From assembly GCA_035559775.1 (NCBI GenBank), contig DATMAU010000043.1:1-64000 (forward strand): a stretch of 64,000 nucleotides of DNA, written 5' to 3'. The first letter of the stretch is position 1; each line of letters begins with the position of its first letter. The DNA comes from AG1 sp035559775. Its GTDB lineage: Archaea; Thermoproteota; Thermoprotei_A; Sulfolobales; AG1. Made by a program: the position numbers and the translations under genes. The notes under the pieces are model-generated. The model saw only the letters and a program-made list of their open reading frames with translations. It did no database searches and was not told where the DNA came from. Positions 9,430 to 17,075 of this stretch are shown one piece after another.

Positions 9430-9771
9430 ATGCGGTTAGGAGTCTCTTCACCGATCCCTATTAATATAGTTTTATATATTCTGGAGGACTTATCATACTC
9501 GGGGGGTTTGTTGCAAGAGCAGCAGAAGATCCTTAGCGCCAAGGATTACCTAGTATGGATCATGACAATACTGTTTGTATTCATAATAAGCATGTATATA
9601 GGATCTTGGGGACTGTTCAGAGACCCTGACCTCTCACCCCAAACTAGGATTATCAACGCAGCCCACCAAATAACATTCCTACTAGCTATGAGCGTTTTCA
9701 GCATATTTGCCGGAACACTTATATTCTTCGTAATAAGGTTTAGGGCTAGGGGTGAGGAGGCTGAGCTCTAG
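9430..9771 (+). CDS. Oxidase-associated membrane protein; looks like the N-terminal half of subunit II
   Basis: A 113-residue protein with two predicted transmembrane helices (about residues 41-60 and 80-103). The second ends in FVIRFRARGEE, which resembles the end of the first helix in canonical oxidase subunit II (helix followed by V-x-R-F/Y-R). The next gene starts with one helix and the CuA domain, so together they look like a subunit II divided between its two helices. The reading frames overlap by 20 bases (9752-9771). Start choice is open: ATG at 9430 follows AGGGGG, while TTG at 9511 follows GGGGGG and has a TATA-like TTTATATA about 36 bases upstream. The N-terminal 27 residues of the longer form look unconserved. 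It could instead be an unrelated small subunit. Confidence 0.7.
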   Translation: MRLGVSSPIPINIVLYILEDLSYSGGLLQEQQKILSAKDYLVWIMTILFVFIISMYIGSWGLFRDPDLSPQTRIINAAHQITFLLAMSVFSIFAGTLIFFVIRFRARGEEAEL

Positions 9772-10210
9772 CAGGAGTGAGCATAGCAAGATCTTAAGGG
9801 CTTTTGAGATAGCAACAATAGTTGCAACATCACTCATACTAGCATATCTTGCAGTCATATCTATAGAAGGGCTCCAAGTGCTCTGGGCACCGAGCACCCA
9901 GGTTAGCGAACCATATACCGTGATAAGGGTTGAGGCCTTCCAGTTCGGATGGAGATTCATATACCCCAATGGGAGCTCGTCAACAACCCTCTACCTGGAG
10001 AAGGGTAAACTCTATAGGCTTGACATAACAAGCCTTGATGTTGCCCATAGCTTCTTCGTCCCCGAGCTAGGCTTAAAAATGGACGCCATACCTGGCTATA
10101 TAAACACCCTCTGGGTCAAGGTTGACAAGCCTGGTAAATATACTGTCGTGTGTGCAGAGCTGTGTGGGATAGGGCACTATGCAATGATAGCCAATATTAT
10201 AGTTGAATAG
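9752..10210 (+). CDS. coxB: Haem-copper oxidase subunit II, CuA domain
   Basis: A 152-residue protein with one helix (residues ~18-42) and a cupredoxin CuA domain. The binuclear copper ligands are visible: a His in DVAHSFFVPELG near residue 107, then CAELCGIGHYAM near 134-145 with the two Cys, the bridging Glu, the His and the Met. The domain accepts electrons from a quinol or copper-protein donor and feeds haem a of the I-III fusion encoded divergently. VEAFQFGWRFIYPNG matches the aromatic electron-entry region. The GTG start lies inside the end of the previous gene, so translation is probably coupled. The length fits a protein missing the first helix of the standard subunit II. Confidence 0.93.
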   Translation: MRRLSSSRSEHSKILRAFEIATIVATSLILAYLAVISIEGLQVLWAPSTQVSEPYTVIRVEAFQFGWRFIYPNGSSSTTLYLEKGKLYRLDITSLDVAHSFFVPELGLKMDAIPGYINTLWVKVDKPGKYTVVCAELCGIGHYAMIANIIVE

Positions 10211-10448
10211 AACGTGGGTCTCTCCTGGTGAATAGGCATCTCTATGAACTATATTTCAGATTATAAGCGTGTATTATCATAAAAACACAATAATTCTATA
10301 TAAATCATTAAAACTTTTATGGAAACAGCCTACCATGGTTTTTGCCTGAGTTCCATATGCAGTGCTAGTTATGGAAAGACGATCTATCGTATCATTATGG
10401 CTTATAACTTTTCTAAGGATAATTCTCACTAGAGGGGAGGAGATGCGC

Positions 10449-10889
10449 ATGGCTCAGTACTTCCTAAGCAACCTAGATGAATGGGTAAATATGCAGAAGA
10501 GGACATCGGATCTGTTTAAGAGCATTGACCAGGAGATAAAGAGGAAAGGAGACTCTCTCGATAGGCTTGAGCTCATCCTGGCCACGAGGGCAGCTTTCCA
10601 GCATATGAGTAGAACTATAAAGGCTTTCGATCAATGGCTGCAGGATCCATTAATACTAGCTAACCTGGATAAGCAGAGCCTGCTAGAAGTATGGAATGCC
10701 ACGTTTAATATGCTCCAGGCGCTCTTGGAGCTTGATATAAAGCACACATCCATGTTCAGGGAGTATGCTGATAGGATGCTTAGAGAGGGTAAAGTGAATC
10801 CTTTGACAATGCTCACCATGGCTAGGTCAGGAGCTTCCGAGGATGTTGGGAGAGAGAGGAGAACACCACAGCCATCAATAACAATGTAG
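10449..10889 (+). CDS. Conserved archaeal protein of DUF2153 type, function unknown
   Basis: A 146-residue, mostly helical, soluble protein beginning MAQYFLSNLDEWVNMQKRTS, a pattern I associate with archaeal family DUF2153. It has no catalytic motif that I recognise. Heptad-like stretches (LDRLELILATRAAFQHMSRTI; LLELDIKHTSMFREYADRML) suggest helical bundles or oligomerisation. I chose the ATG at 10449 because GGGGAGGAG lies about 8 bases upstream; ATG 10443 is too close to it, and the longer frame from 10362 is unlikely. A TATA-like CTATATAAAT lies near 10297-10306. It stands alone between the oxidase genes and the convergent etf operon, so context says nothing firm about its role. Confidence 0.75.
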   Translation: MAQYFLSNLDEWVNMQKRTSDLFKSIDQEIKRKGDSLDRLELILATRAAFQHMSRTIKAFDQWLQDPLILANLDKQSLLEVWNATFNMLQALLELDIKHTSMFREYADRMLREGKVNPLTMLTMARSGASEDVGRERRTPQPSITM

Positions 10890-10925
10890 GACAAAAACAA
10901 GCTGTAGAAAAATACCTAGAACAAT

Positions 10926-11861
10926 TCACTTTTGTCGCGTGGAGAGCTTTTCCATCAGCTTTGGTATAAATACATATAGATCCTCTACTATCCCGTAGTC
11001 GGAGTATTTGAATATAGGCGCTCCAGGGTCTTTATTAATAGCTACAATGATCTTGGAGTCCATTATCCCTGCAAGGTGTTGCGGCTGCCCCGATATCCCT
11101 ATCGCCATGTATAGCTTTGGCTTGACCTTCTTGCCTGAAAGCCCTATCCAGTGCTCCTCTGAGAGCCACTTAAGATCAGCTGCTATTGGTCTGGAACACC
11201 CGACCTGTGCTCCTATAAGCTCCGCTAGCTTGAAAGCCATTGATAGATCTTCTTTCGACTTAAAACCCCTCCCAACAGACACTATGATCTCGGCATCCTC
11301 TACCCTCACACCTTTTCTCTCCTTACCCTTTCTCTCAATAACCTCCACAGATCTTTTGCTAGAGATACTGATCCTCTGGATCTCGCCCACCCTCTTCCCA
11401 GTATCAGCTGGCTTATTCCTCCCAGGCGACACCATGATCACCGCAGGGCTTGATAGTGTTTCTTTTGAAATAGCTTTGCCAGCCATTATGCTCCTTATAA
11501 AGACCGGACTCCCACCATCTAGCCCCACTCCTATGGCTTCTGTTATAGCAGGCGCTCCTATGGCCTGTGCTACCCTGGATCCTGCTTCCTTATTGATCTT
11601 TGTAGCTATGAGTGCTATATAATCATAGACATCCTTGGCAAGAACGGTTTTGAGGGTTTCTACTATGTCGTCCGCATAGCTCGGATCAGCGTTCTCAGCT
11701 ACAATTACTTTAGAGACGCTTAGCGAACGGATCTCATCCTCGCCATGTTTTCCAAAAACCAGTGCATGTATATCAGCAGCACTAGAAATCGGTGCTACAA
11801 ACCCTGTTAATTCCGCAACCTCTGCTATTCTCCCAGCCAGGAGGATCTTCAATACCCTCAC
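10926..11861 (-). CDS. etfA: Electron transfer flavoprotein alpha subunit
   Basis: A 311-residue EtfA that binds FAD and transfers electrons between dehydrogenases and the respiratory chain as a heterodimer with EtfB. The C-terminal FAD-binding domain is clear (VGCSRPIAADLKWL; EEHWIGLSGKKVKPKLYMAI; GISGQPQHLAGI; IVAINKDPGAPIFKYSDYGI). The N-terminal half has the EtfA Rossmann-like fold (ILLAGRIAEVAEL...). The GTG start overlaps the etfB stop by 4 bases (GTGA), so the two are translationally coupled. No ETF:quinone oxidoreductase (FixC) or ferredoxin (FixX) gene lies beside it. Confidence 0.93.
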   Translation of the reverse strand: MRVLKILLAGRIAEVAELTGFVAPISSAADIHALVFGKHGEDEIRSLSVSKVIVAENADPSYADDIVETLKTVLAKDVYDYIALIATKINKEAGSRVAQAIGAPAITEAIGVGLDGGSPVFIRSIMAGKAISKETLSSPAVIMVSPGRNKPADTGKRVGEIQRISISSKRSVEVIERKGKERKGVRVEDAEIIVSVGRGFKSKEDLSMAFKLAELIGAQVGCSRPIAADLKWLSEEHWIGLSGKKVKPKLYMAIGISGQPQHLAGIMDSKIIVAINKDPGAPIFKYSDYGIVEDLYVFIPKLMEKLSTRQK

Positions 11862-12658
11862 CCCCTATAGAGTGTGATACCCTCTTTTGCCAGCGCCTCT
11901 AACAGCTTCTCTATCTTTTCATCAACGGTCTTACCCTCTATAATAATACCTTTCCTCTGGATCTTCACACCTTCAGCAACAAACTCGTGGATCTTTTTCA
12001 AAGGCTCTAATCCTATATCGCTCGCCTTTATAATATTCACAGGCTTCCTCATCGCAGCCCTTATCTGGAGCAGTGTTGGGAGTCTCGGCGTGTTTATCTC
12101 TCTAGTTACTGAAACCACGGCAGGGAGCTTTACCCCCACTACTTCAACGGAGTCCTCAAGATCTCTCTCAACGATCACCTTGCCCTCTTTAACCTCGATC
12201 CTTCTAGCATAGGATACGCAAGGGACGCCCAGATCCTCAGCAACCCTGCAGGGGATCTGGGATGAGTAGCCATCTATGCTTGCCTCACCCGCTAGGATCA
12301 AGCTATAGTCACCAGCTTTTCTGATCATCTTAGCAAGGATCCTTGCGGTGTAAAGATGGCTATAGGCAAACCCCGGGTCTACATAGAGGTATGACTCGTC
12401 AACACCCATAGCCAGTATCTCTCTCAACAAGTTCTGGGCCTCACCGATCCTCTTATCACTAGACCCCCATGTTAGCACCGAGAAAGAGCTGATCTTATTG
12501 GCAAGGCCTTGTTGCTTGATCCTCAGTGCCTCTTCAACAGCGTTTCTATCTATATCACTCACCTTGAGAGGTATTTCGCTAAAAAGCACCCTGTTACTCT
12601 GATCAAGCCTTATATACGAGGTATCCACCGACAGCTTTACCAAAACCGCTATATTCAT
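11858..12658 (-). CDS. etfB: Electron transfer flavoprotein beta subunit
   Basis: A 266-residue EtfB, partner of EtfA. It has the usual opening (MNIAVLVKLSVDTSYIRLD), then KVSDIDRNAVEEALRIK, ILAGEASIDGYSSQIPCRVA (usually GxxSxDGxxGQxPxxxAE) and LPAVVSVTREINTPRLPTLL. The GQ of the nucleotide loop is SSQ here. It precedes etfA with a 4-base overlap. A TATA box (GCTTATAAAT on the minus strand, near 12718-12727) lies about 60 bases upstream of the ATG, so the leader is about 35 bases long. Sequence alone does not show whether the pair is of the bifurcating or the ordinary electron-carrier class. Confidence 0.92.
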   Translation of the reverse strand: MNIAVLVKLSVDTSYIRLDQSNRVLFSEIPLKVSDIDRNAVEEALRIKQQGLANKISSFSVLTWGSSDKRIGEAQNLLREILAMGVDESYLYVDPGFAYSHLYTARILAKMIRKAGDYSLILAGEASIDGYSSQIPCRVAEDLGVPCVSYARRIEVKEGKVIVERDLEDSVEVVGVKLPAVVSVTREINTPRLPTLLQIRAAMRKPVNIIKASDIGLEPLKKIHEFVAEGVKIQRKGIIIEGKTVDEKIEKLLEALAKEGITLYRG

Positions 12659-12732
12659 TCTATACCCCTAGATATTAAACCCATGGGGTTATTTCTTTTT
12701 GATACCCACTAAGAGGTGATTTATAAGCTTTG

Positions 12733-12850
12733 ATATTTTTGTGACGAGTTGTTTTCGATATCGACCCTGGATATCGATAAGAGACCTCGTTAAGCTCAAC
12801 GACAGCCAGCGAACCAATAGTGATAGCGAGACCGCTATGGCTAGACAGCG
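12733..12850. other. Cluster of perfect inverted repeats upstream of etfB
   Basis: The intergenic stretch 12659-12921 holds two clean hairpins. One is TCGATATC (12755-12762) paired with GATATCGA (12770-12777), inside an outer ACGAG/CTCGT pair. The other is ATAGCG...CGCTAT with a 4-base loop near 12822-12837. Both lie between the stop of the E1-like gene and the TATA box of etfB. They could be an operator, the transcript end of the upstream gene, or a small RNA. The TATA-like TTTATAAGC at about 12721-12729 could also fire in the plus direction into this segment. I recognise no known RNA family. Confidence 0.35.
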
Positions 12851-12921
12851 TTCCAGACTAGCGCTCTTCGATACCTATTTTATATTTAGCAACAAGCTGT
12901 AAGTGCCGCTACTCTATGTTT

Positions 12922-13935
12922 TTAAACACCTCTGCTTGTGAGGTTCGCCTTAAAAATTTCCTTAAGATCCTTACCGCCTCTGTTAAGCACTAGCGCGTGG
13001 TTCTTAAACACATAGATCTCTATGGAGTCCTTCTCCTTTTTATATAGCTTCACATAGCCCAGATCCTCGTAATGCCACTCGTTAGGCTCTATGCTCTCTA
13101 TTATCGAGGGCTCCGCAATATAAGCCCCAGGCGTTCCACAGATCTCTCGCAACCCTGTGGTAACAGGTGGGAGTGATAGCAGTTCGAATTTTTCTAGCGA
13201 GCATACTGGGCATGTAGGGCTCCTCATAGCCTTTAAAGCAGAGATCTCGGGTTTAGAGGAATCTATATAATATATATTGCTCTCCACATACCTCCCCAAA
13301 AGGATCTTGATTGCTATAGATACTGCTAACGAGGATACCATCGACACAGCCACGATATGTGTCCCAATAACCCCGCAACCTCTATCACTCTCCACAATAT
13401 CTCTCACCATGCATCTAAGGCACGGAGTGGTGCGGGGGATCACGGGAAGCACCATGCCATACGTACCCTCGATGCCAACATAGATATAGGGTTTTCCCAG
13501 CATCACTGCTGCCTCATTTAAAAGCTGCTTGGATTCCATGTTATCTAAGCCATCTATCACTAGATCTACGTCTTTTAGGTATTTAACAACGTTTCTAGAA
13601 TCTATATTGTCGATCACAGGATCAAGAGATACGTATGGGTTGATCTTGGAGAGCTTCTCAGCAACTGCTAGGGATTTGGGCTTTCTCCCCACATAATCGC
13701 TATAGTCTAGCAGGTGGCATCTAGCTATATTCGATAGATCAACTATATCTCTATCAATGATCCTTATGAAACCCACACCAATTCTGGCTAGAAGCTCAGC
13801 CACGCTTGATCCTATGGCTCCGGCACCAACTACAGCGACCCTAGATCCTCTCAGTATCTTCTGCCCCCTTACCCCTATACCCTCAACGAGGATCTGTCTT
13901 GAGAACATCTCCACATACGTGTCTTCCAAAAACAT
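12922..13935 (-). CDS. ThiF/MoeB/HesA-family E1-like adenylyltransferase
   Basis: A 337-residue enzyme that adenylates the C-terminus of a ubiquitin-like sulfur carrier (MoaD/ThiS/SAMP type). It has FSRQILVEGIGVRGQ, the nucleotide loop VVGAGAIGSSVAE, DRDIVDLSNIARCHL with the catalytic Arg, KPKSLAVAEKLSKINP, and DGLDNMESKQLLNEAA. Zinc is bound by CLRC (near residue 180) and CPVC (near 248). No active-site Cys loop of canonical E1 enzymes is obvious beyond RGCGVIG. A C-terminal extension of about 80 residues after the last CxxC is unassigned; full MoeB homologues often carry a rhodanese there, and this does not look like one. It could serve molybdopterin synthesis (MoeA, MoaB and formate dehydrogenase are in the window) or tRNA thiolation. 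Confidence 0.88.
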   Translation of the reverse strand: MFLEDTYVEMFSRQILVEGIGVRGQKILRGSRVAVVGAGAIGSSVAELLARIGVGFIRIIDRDIVDLSNIARCHLLDYSDYVGRKPKSLAVAEKLSKINPYVSLDPVIDNIDSRNVVKYLKDVDLVIDGLDNMESKQLLNEAAVMLGKPYIYVGIEGTYGMVLPVIPRTTPCLRCMVRDIVESDRGCGVIGTHIVAVSMVSSLAVSIAIKILLGRYVESNIYYIDSSKPEISALKAMRSPTCPVCSLEKFELLSLPPVTTGLREICGTPGAYIAEPSIIESIEPNEWHYEDLGYVKLYKKEKDSIEIYVFKNHALVLNRGGKDLKEIFKANLTSRGV

Positions 13936-13975
13936 ACTCCTGAGAATATATTGCTGTGTGCTAAAATATCGCTAC

Positions 13976-14222
13976 CGATTGTCCCTGGATGCTAACTCCA
14001 ATCATTCTTTATTTCCCATAGTCTTATCCGGAGACTCCAACTTCGTCCATAGAGATAAAGAAATCCATGTGGGTTCATGAACTGCCATCGAGCCAAACGG
14101 CACCTGGCTCCCATCTAGTTTCAAGGGATCACCCCCCGGAGTCAATAAGAGACCAAATCAACGCCAAAGCAGTTCCATTCAAAGCTTATAAATACTCGTA
14201 TGAATGTTAAAAAGAAAACAGC
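13976..14222 (-). mobile_element. Dispersed omega-RNA-like mini-element, copy 1 (shortened)
   Basis: Shares both ends with the treZ insertion at 24828-25169: CGATTGTCCCTGG at its low-coordinate end and AAAAAGAAAACAGC at its high-coordinate end. Between them are the conserved hairpin GAGCCA...TGGCTC, the linker CTCCCATCTAG and a TATA-like CTTATAAATAC (14187-14197). It lacks the equivalents of the best copy's hairpins B, D and E. On the minus strand a decayed frame reads LDGSQVPFGSMAVHEP, close to LDGSRVPFGSTAAHDP in the treZ copy. The element fills most of the gap between the E1-like gene and the DUF447-like gene, and its TATA-like sequence may supply the promoter of the latter. Confidence 0.65.
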
Positions 14223-14243
14223 CCTAGTAGATCTTGAGGCCCC

Positions 14244-14858
14244 TTGGTTCTTAATAGCGACCTCTTCTGGCAGGGCTGCAGGGTTGTGGAAGCAATACTC
14301 TGTCTCAGGCTTGGGAATAGTGGTTATAGCTACTGCTCACCCCTAGGGCTCAGAAGAGAGGATGGGAAGCTCATTATAAGGGTCTATAGAGGCTCCTCTA
14401 TAGGGAGGTTTCTTGAGAGTAGGAATAACGGTGTGATCTATATATGTAGAGATCCAATGCTATTCTATAAACTCCTATACGAGGGACATGTGGTGAGCGA
14501 TACCGATAGAGAATTATGGGGCTTTTGCGGCGTTATAGCTGAGATCCATGTTAATATATATAGATACGATGCGGATTTCGATGACTATATTGTTAACGTG
14601 CTCTCCTACCATAGAGTCGAGCCAAAAGATCCAAGGCTTGTTGCAAGGATATGCAGGTCTGAGAATCTCTTCTTAGAGGCTGTGATCCTAGATACAAGGC
14701 TCCCCCTCATAGCCAGAGGCCCTTCCAGCATTATTGAGAAATACTGTTTAGAGCATAGATATTTCGTTGAGAATAGCTGGAGATTATCATCGAGGGAGAA
14801 GCTTAGAAAAGCTATCCTAAACATATCGAGGGATCCATGCTATGGGGAACAATCATAA
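14244..14858 (+). CDS. DUF447-like putative FMN-binding protein
   Basis: A 204-residue protein. NSGYSYCSPLGLRREDGKL, VYRGSSIGRFLESRNNGVIY and CRDPMLFYKLL fit the pattern of archaeal DUF447 proteins (usually N-x-AP-x-G-x-R...RGS...N-x-T-DP-x-LF), which adopt an FMN-binding split barrel and are of unknown function. Assignment is by pattern memory only. The TTG start lies about 55 bases after a TATA-like CTTATAAATAC inside the upstream repeat element. It overlaps the next gene by 17 bases, so the two are probably one operon. Confidence 0.6.
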   Translation: MVLNSDLFWQGCRVVEAILCLRLGNSGYSYCSPLGLRREDGKLIIRVYRGSSIGRFLESRNNGVIYICRDPMLFYKLLYEGHVVSDTDRELWGFCGVIAEIHVNIYRYDADFDDYIVNVLSYHRVEPKDPRLVARICRSENLFLEAVILDTRLPLIARGPSSIIEKYCLEHRYFVENSWRLSSREKLRKAILNISRDPCYGEQS

Positions 14859-15453
14859 AAGCTTTGGGTGCGAAGATCGAGGGGCAAGGATCATGATCGC
14901 TAGGGGTGAGAAGGCTCTGAGAAGCGTTAGCGAGACGGACTGCAGATCCGATATTCTCTTTATAGTAGGTCCCCTCTCAAAGATCTTCCTGTTATATGAG
15001 AACATGCTCAAAGAGGTTTATGACAAATGTGGCTACTCACTCGTGATCCCATCATCCTACGATGATGTAGCCATCTATGTAAATATGAAGAGGCTCGGTT
15101 ACAATATATGCAGAAGATCCGCTATCCATGGTTGTGTAGAGATCTACTGCTTAGAGAGGGGTGAGAAGCCATGGGTACGTATGCTCCTTCGACGAGAGGG
15201 CGTGTTAACACTCCTCTTCTCAGAAGACCCAGACCCCGGGGATCTGGAAAGCCTGAGCCCTTACCCCATGGCCAGGGCTGGTAAGGGCGTTCTCTACATA
15301 TCATACGGGGTTTCCCAACCCAGCGGGGTTATTGTTAGCCGCTGGGTTTCCCTCAGGATCAACCCTTTCGATGATCTCCTAGCCATCATAGACACTATAA
15401 CCACACCTCCTGCGATTAACCTTAATATCGGTAAGTATAGGCTATCACTCTAA
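14842..15453 (+). CDS. Protein of unknown function, coupled to the DUF447-like gene
   Basis: A 203-residue protein I do not recognise. No membrane helix or signal peptide is apparent. It is Cys-rich in the first 100 residues (about eight Cys, none in a clear CxxC pair) and mixed alpha/beta, with hydrophobic strands such as DILFIVGPLSKIFLLY and GVLYISYGVSQPSGVIVS. The ATG overlaps the end of the preceding gene by 17 bases. An alternative start is the ATG of MIARGEKAL at about residue 18. By context it may work with the putative flavin-binding protein upstream. Confidence 0.6.
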   Translation: MGNNHKSFGCEDRGARIMIARGEKALRSVSETDCRSDILFIVGPLSKIFLLYENMLKEVYDKCGYSLVIPSSYDDVAIYVNMKRLGYNICRRSAIHGCVEIYCLERGEKPWVRMLLRREGVLTLLFSEDPDPGDLESLSPYPMARAGKGVLYISYGVSQPSGVIVSRWVSLRINPFDDLLAIIDTITTPPAINLNIGKYRLSL

Positions 15454-16102
15454 CCACGGTTCTAGAAGATCCAGATAGTCGAGGAGACAATCAGCCTATC
15501 GCAATACCACCATGGCTTGCCGGTTTTCGAGATGCCGTAGCCAACCGCTTTGGACTTAATGAGGTTTTATAGGGATTAATATTAAACTTGTCTCTATGGA
15601 AACACTATATAAGCCCTATGTATTTTACAGATATACCAGCCCAGTAGTGAAGGGTGGGAATAGAGACCCGAGCGGGCGGGTTAAAAGAGATCCAGGATGT
15701 GGGGGTTTCCCCACATCAGTGAGCCAGAGCAAAGCTATGAAGAGGGAGCTGTGGGCTGGAGTCCCCTAATGGGTTGAGGCCAAGGATAAAGGATCCAATG
15801 AAATGAGAGCCCTGAGGCCTAGGAAGCAAAGGGGAAGAGCTGTTGATACCAAGCAATACCAACCGCGGTAAAGACCGAACCCCCTGAAAGCTCTGCACCG
15901 GGATTACAATAACGTGATGGTCTTTAAAGGAAGGATTGTTAGAGCAGGGAAAAACCTCACTGCTTTTCCCCTCGATAAGGGTTTCTAGGCTCTGGTGTTT
16001 GAAGAGTCCTAAAAGCTATGGGTGAAGTCTTCACCGCTATGCTCTGGAACTACTGAAACCGCTTAAAAGCATATAAGAAATTTACTCAGGGGATGAGGAA
16101 TC
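15454..16102 (+). ncRNA. Candidate structured RNA or decayed tnpB 3' end (core 15640-15960)
   Basis: A 650-base stretch without an intact gene. A TATA box (CTATATAAG, 15606-15614) would start a plus-strand transcript near 15635. It would contain hairpins ACCCG/CGGGT (about 15666-15681), GATGTGGGG/CCCCACATC (15696-15717), AGAGCT/AGCTCT (about 15836-15894) and CGGT/ACCG. The 5' hairpin resembles hairpin E of the dispersed element, and one frame reads GCGGFPTSVSQ against GVGLPTQAPD there, so it may be the tail of another TnpB-type element. I looked for RNase P (GAGGAAAGTCC) and SRP RNA hallmarks and found none. A TATA-like AGCATATAAG (about 16068-16077) precedes the next gene. Confidence 0.4.
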
Positions 16103-16591
16103 GTGGTGAGAAGCTATAGATCTTTCGGCGTAATACTAGTTGTTTTTACCATAGCGGTGCTTTCCTTATTACCAAGCCCGGCCTGGTATATCAACGCTCC
16201 ACTCACTATTAATGCGCAACAGGCCGGGGATCAGAATACAAGCGTGACAGCCACGAACATAGGTAACGTGACAGCCGCTACGACTACCGAGACCATTACC
16301 AACGTTACCATGGTTACCAATACTACTGTTAACACCACATCGCCTCTGGCAGAGGAGAACGTTACAAGCAATATAACTACCGTAACAGTGGTATCATACA
16401 TAACCCTCCCTCCAGTCACAAGACCTCCTAGCAATACGGAGATCGCGAGCTGGATCTCGGGCGGCGTTATCACAGGAATCCTTATAGGACTCTCGGTTGG
16501 GTATGCTATCTTTGCAAAAGGAGTCTCGATCAAGAGGCAACAGATCGGCAGCAAGGCTGGCGGAAAGCCTGGGGAGAAGAGGAAAAAATAA
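16103..16591 (+). CDS. Secreted/membrane protein with Thr- and Asn-rich stalk
   Basis: A 162-residue protein with an N-terminal hydrophobic segment (residues ~8-26), a low-complexity stalk (~35-110) rich in Thr, Asn and Val, a second helix (~116-136) and a cationic C-terminal tail ending GEKRKK. The stalk carries seven N-x-S/T sequons (NTS, NVT, NVT, NTT, NTT, NVT, NIT), so heavy N-glycosylation at the archaeal surface is likely. The GTG start follows GGGGATGAGG, and a TATA-like sequence lies about 35 bases upstream. No enzymatic domain is recognised. Thr-rich stalks of this sort occur in archaeal surface proteins and S-layer anchors, but this one is too short to assign. Confidence 0.72.
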   Translation: MVRSYRSFGVILVVFTIAVLSLLPSPAWYINAPLTINAQQAGDQNTSVTATNIGNVTAATTTETITNVTMVTNTTVNTTSPLAEENVTSNITTVTVVSYITLPPVTRPPSNTEIASWISGGVITGILIGLSVGYAIFAKGVSIKRQQIGSKAGGKPGEKRKK

Positions 16592-16630
16592 ATAATGAGT
16601 TGTAGCAGATATTCGTAGATATGTCTAGGA

Positions 16631-17014
16631 CTACTTACCCTTAGTCTTAAGCTCATTCGCTACTCTGGTTATCTCTTCGTAGAGTTGTTTAGCCTCACCC
16701 GGATCTAGTATAGCCACACTTGCAGCTGCAACAGCTATCCCTGCAGCTTCTCCAAGCCTCTTCTTGCTCGGTACATAGATGTAGGGTACTTTCTTCTCAT
16801 CGCATAGGAATGGTAGGTGGAGCACAACCTCGGGGGGCTGGACATCCTCTGCTATGACTACTAACTTTGCCTGGTTTCTCTCAACAGCTTTTGTGGTCTC
16901 GTTAGTCCCCTTCTTAATCCTACCGGTCTTGGCTGCTGTACTCACCAGCTGGTATACCTTCTCAGCAACCTCTGGTGGTGTTGAGAACCTAACGTGGATC
17001 TTCTCGGCGCTCAT
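16631..17014 (-). CDS. rpl7ae: Ribosomal protein L7Ae
   Basis: A kink-turn RNA-binding protein of the large ribosomal subunit, also a core part of C/D and H/ACA guide RNPs and archaeal RNase P. The family signature is plain: GRIKKGTNETTKAVERNQAKLVVIAEDVQPPEVV, spread over residues ~30-64 of the shorter form, then LPFLCDEKKVPYIYVPSKKR and LGEAAGIAVAAASVAI. I take the Met of MSAEKIHV as the start (17014). The longer ATG at 17035 adds MRRERMR, which is not typical. It is divergent from the isopentenyl phosphate kinase gene, with the promoters in about 60 bases between them. Confidence 0.96.
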   Translation of the reverse strand: MSAEKIHVRFSTPPEVAEKVYQLVSTAAKTGRIKKGTNETTKAVERNQAKLVVIAEDVQPPEVVLHLPFLCDEKKVPYIYVPSKKRLGEAAGIAVAAASVAILDPGEAKQLYEEITRVANELKTKGK

Positions 17015-17075
17015 CCTCATCCTCTCTCGTCGCAATTAATAATTATCTTCAGAACTTAAATTCCTAGGATGGGTT

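Noticed and set aside
15600..15965. RNase P RNA or SRP RNA
   Set aside because: The RNase P core GAGGAAAGTCC and the SRP helix 8 motifs are absent on both strands.
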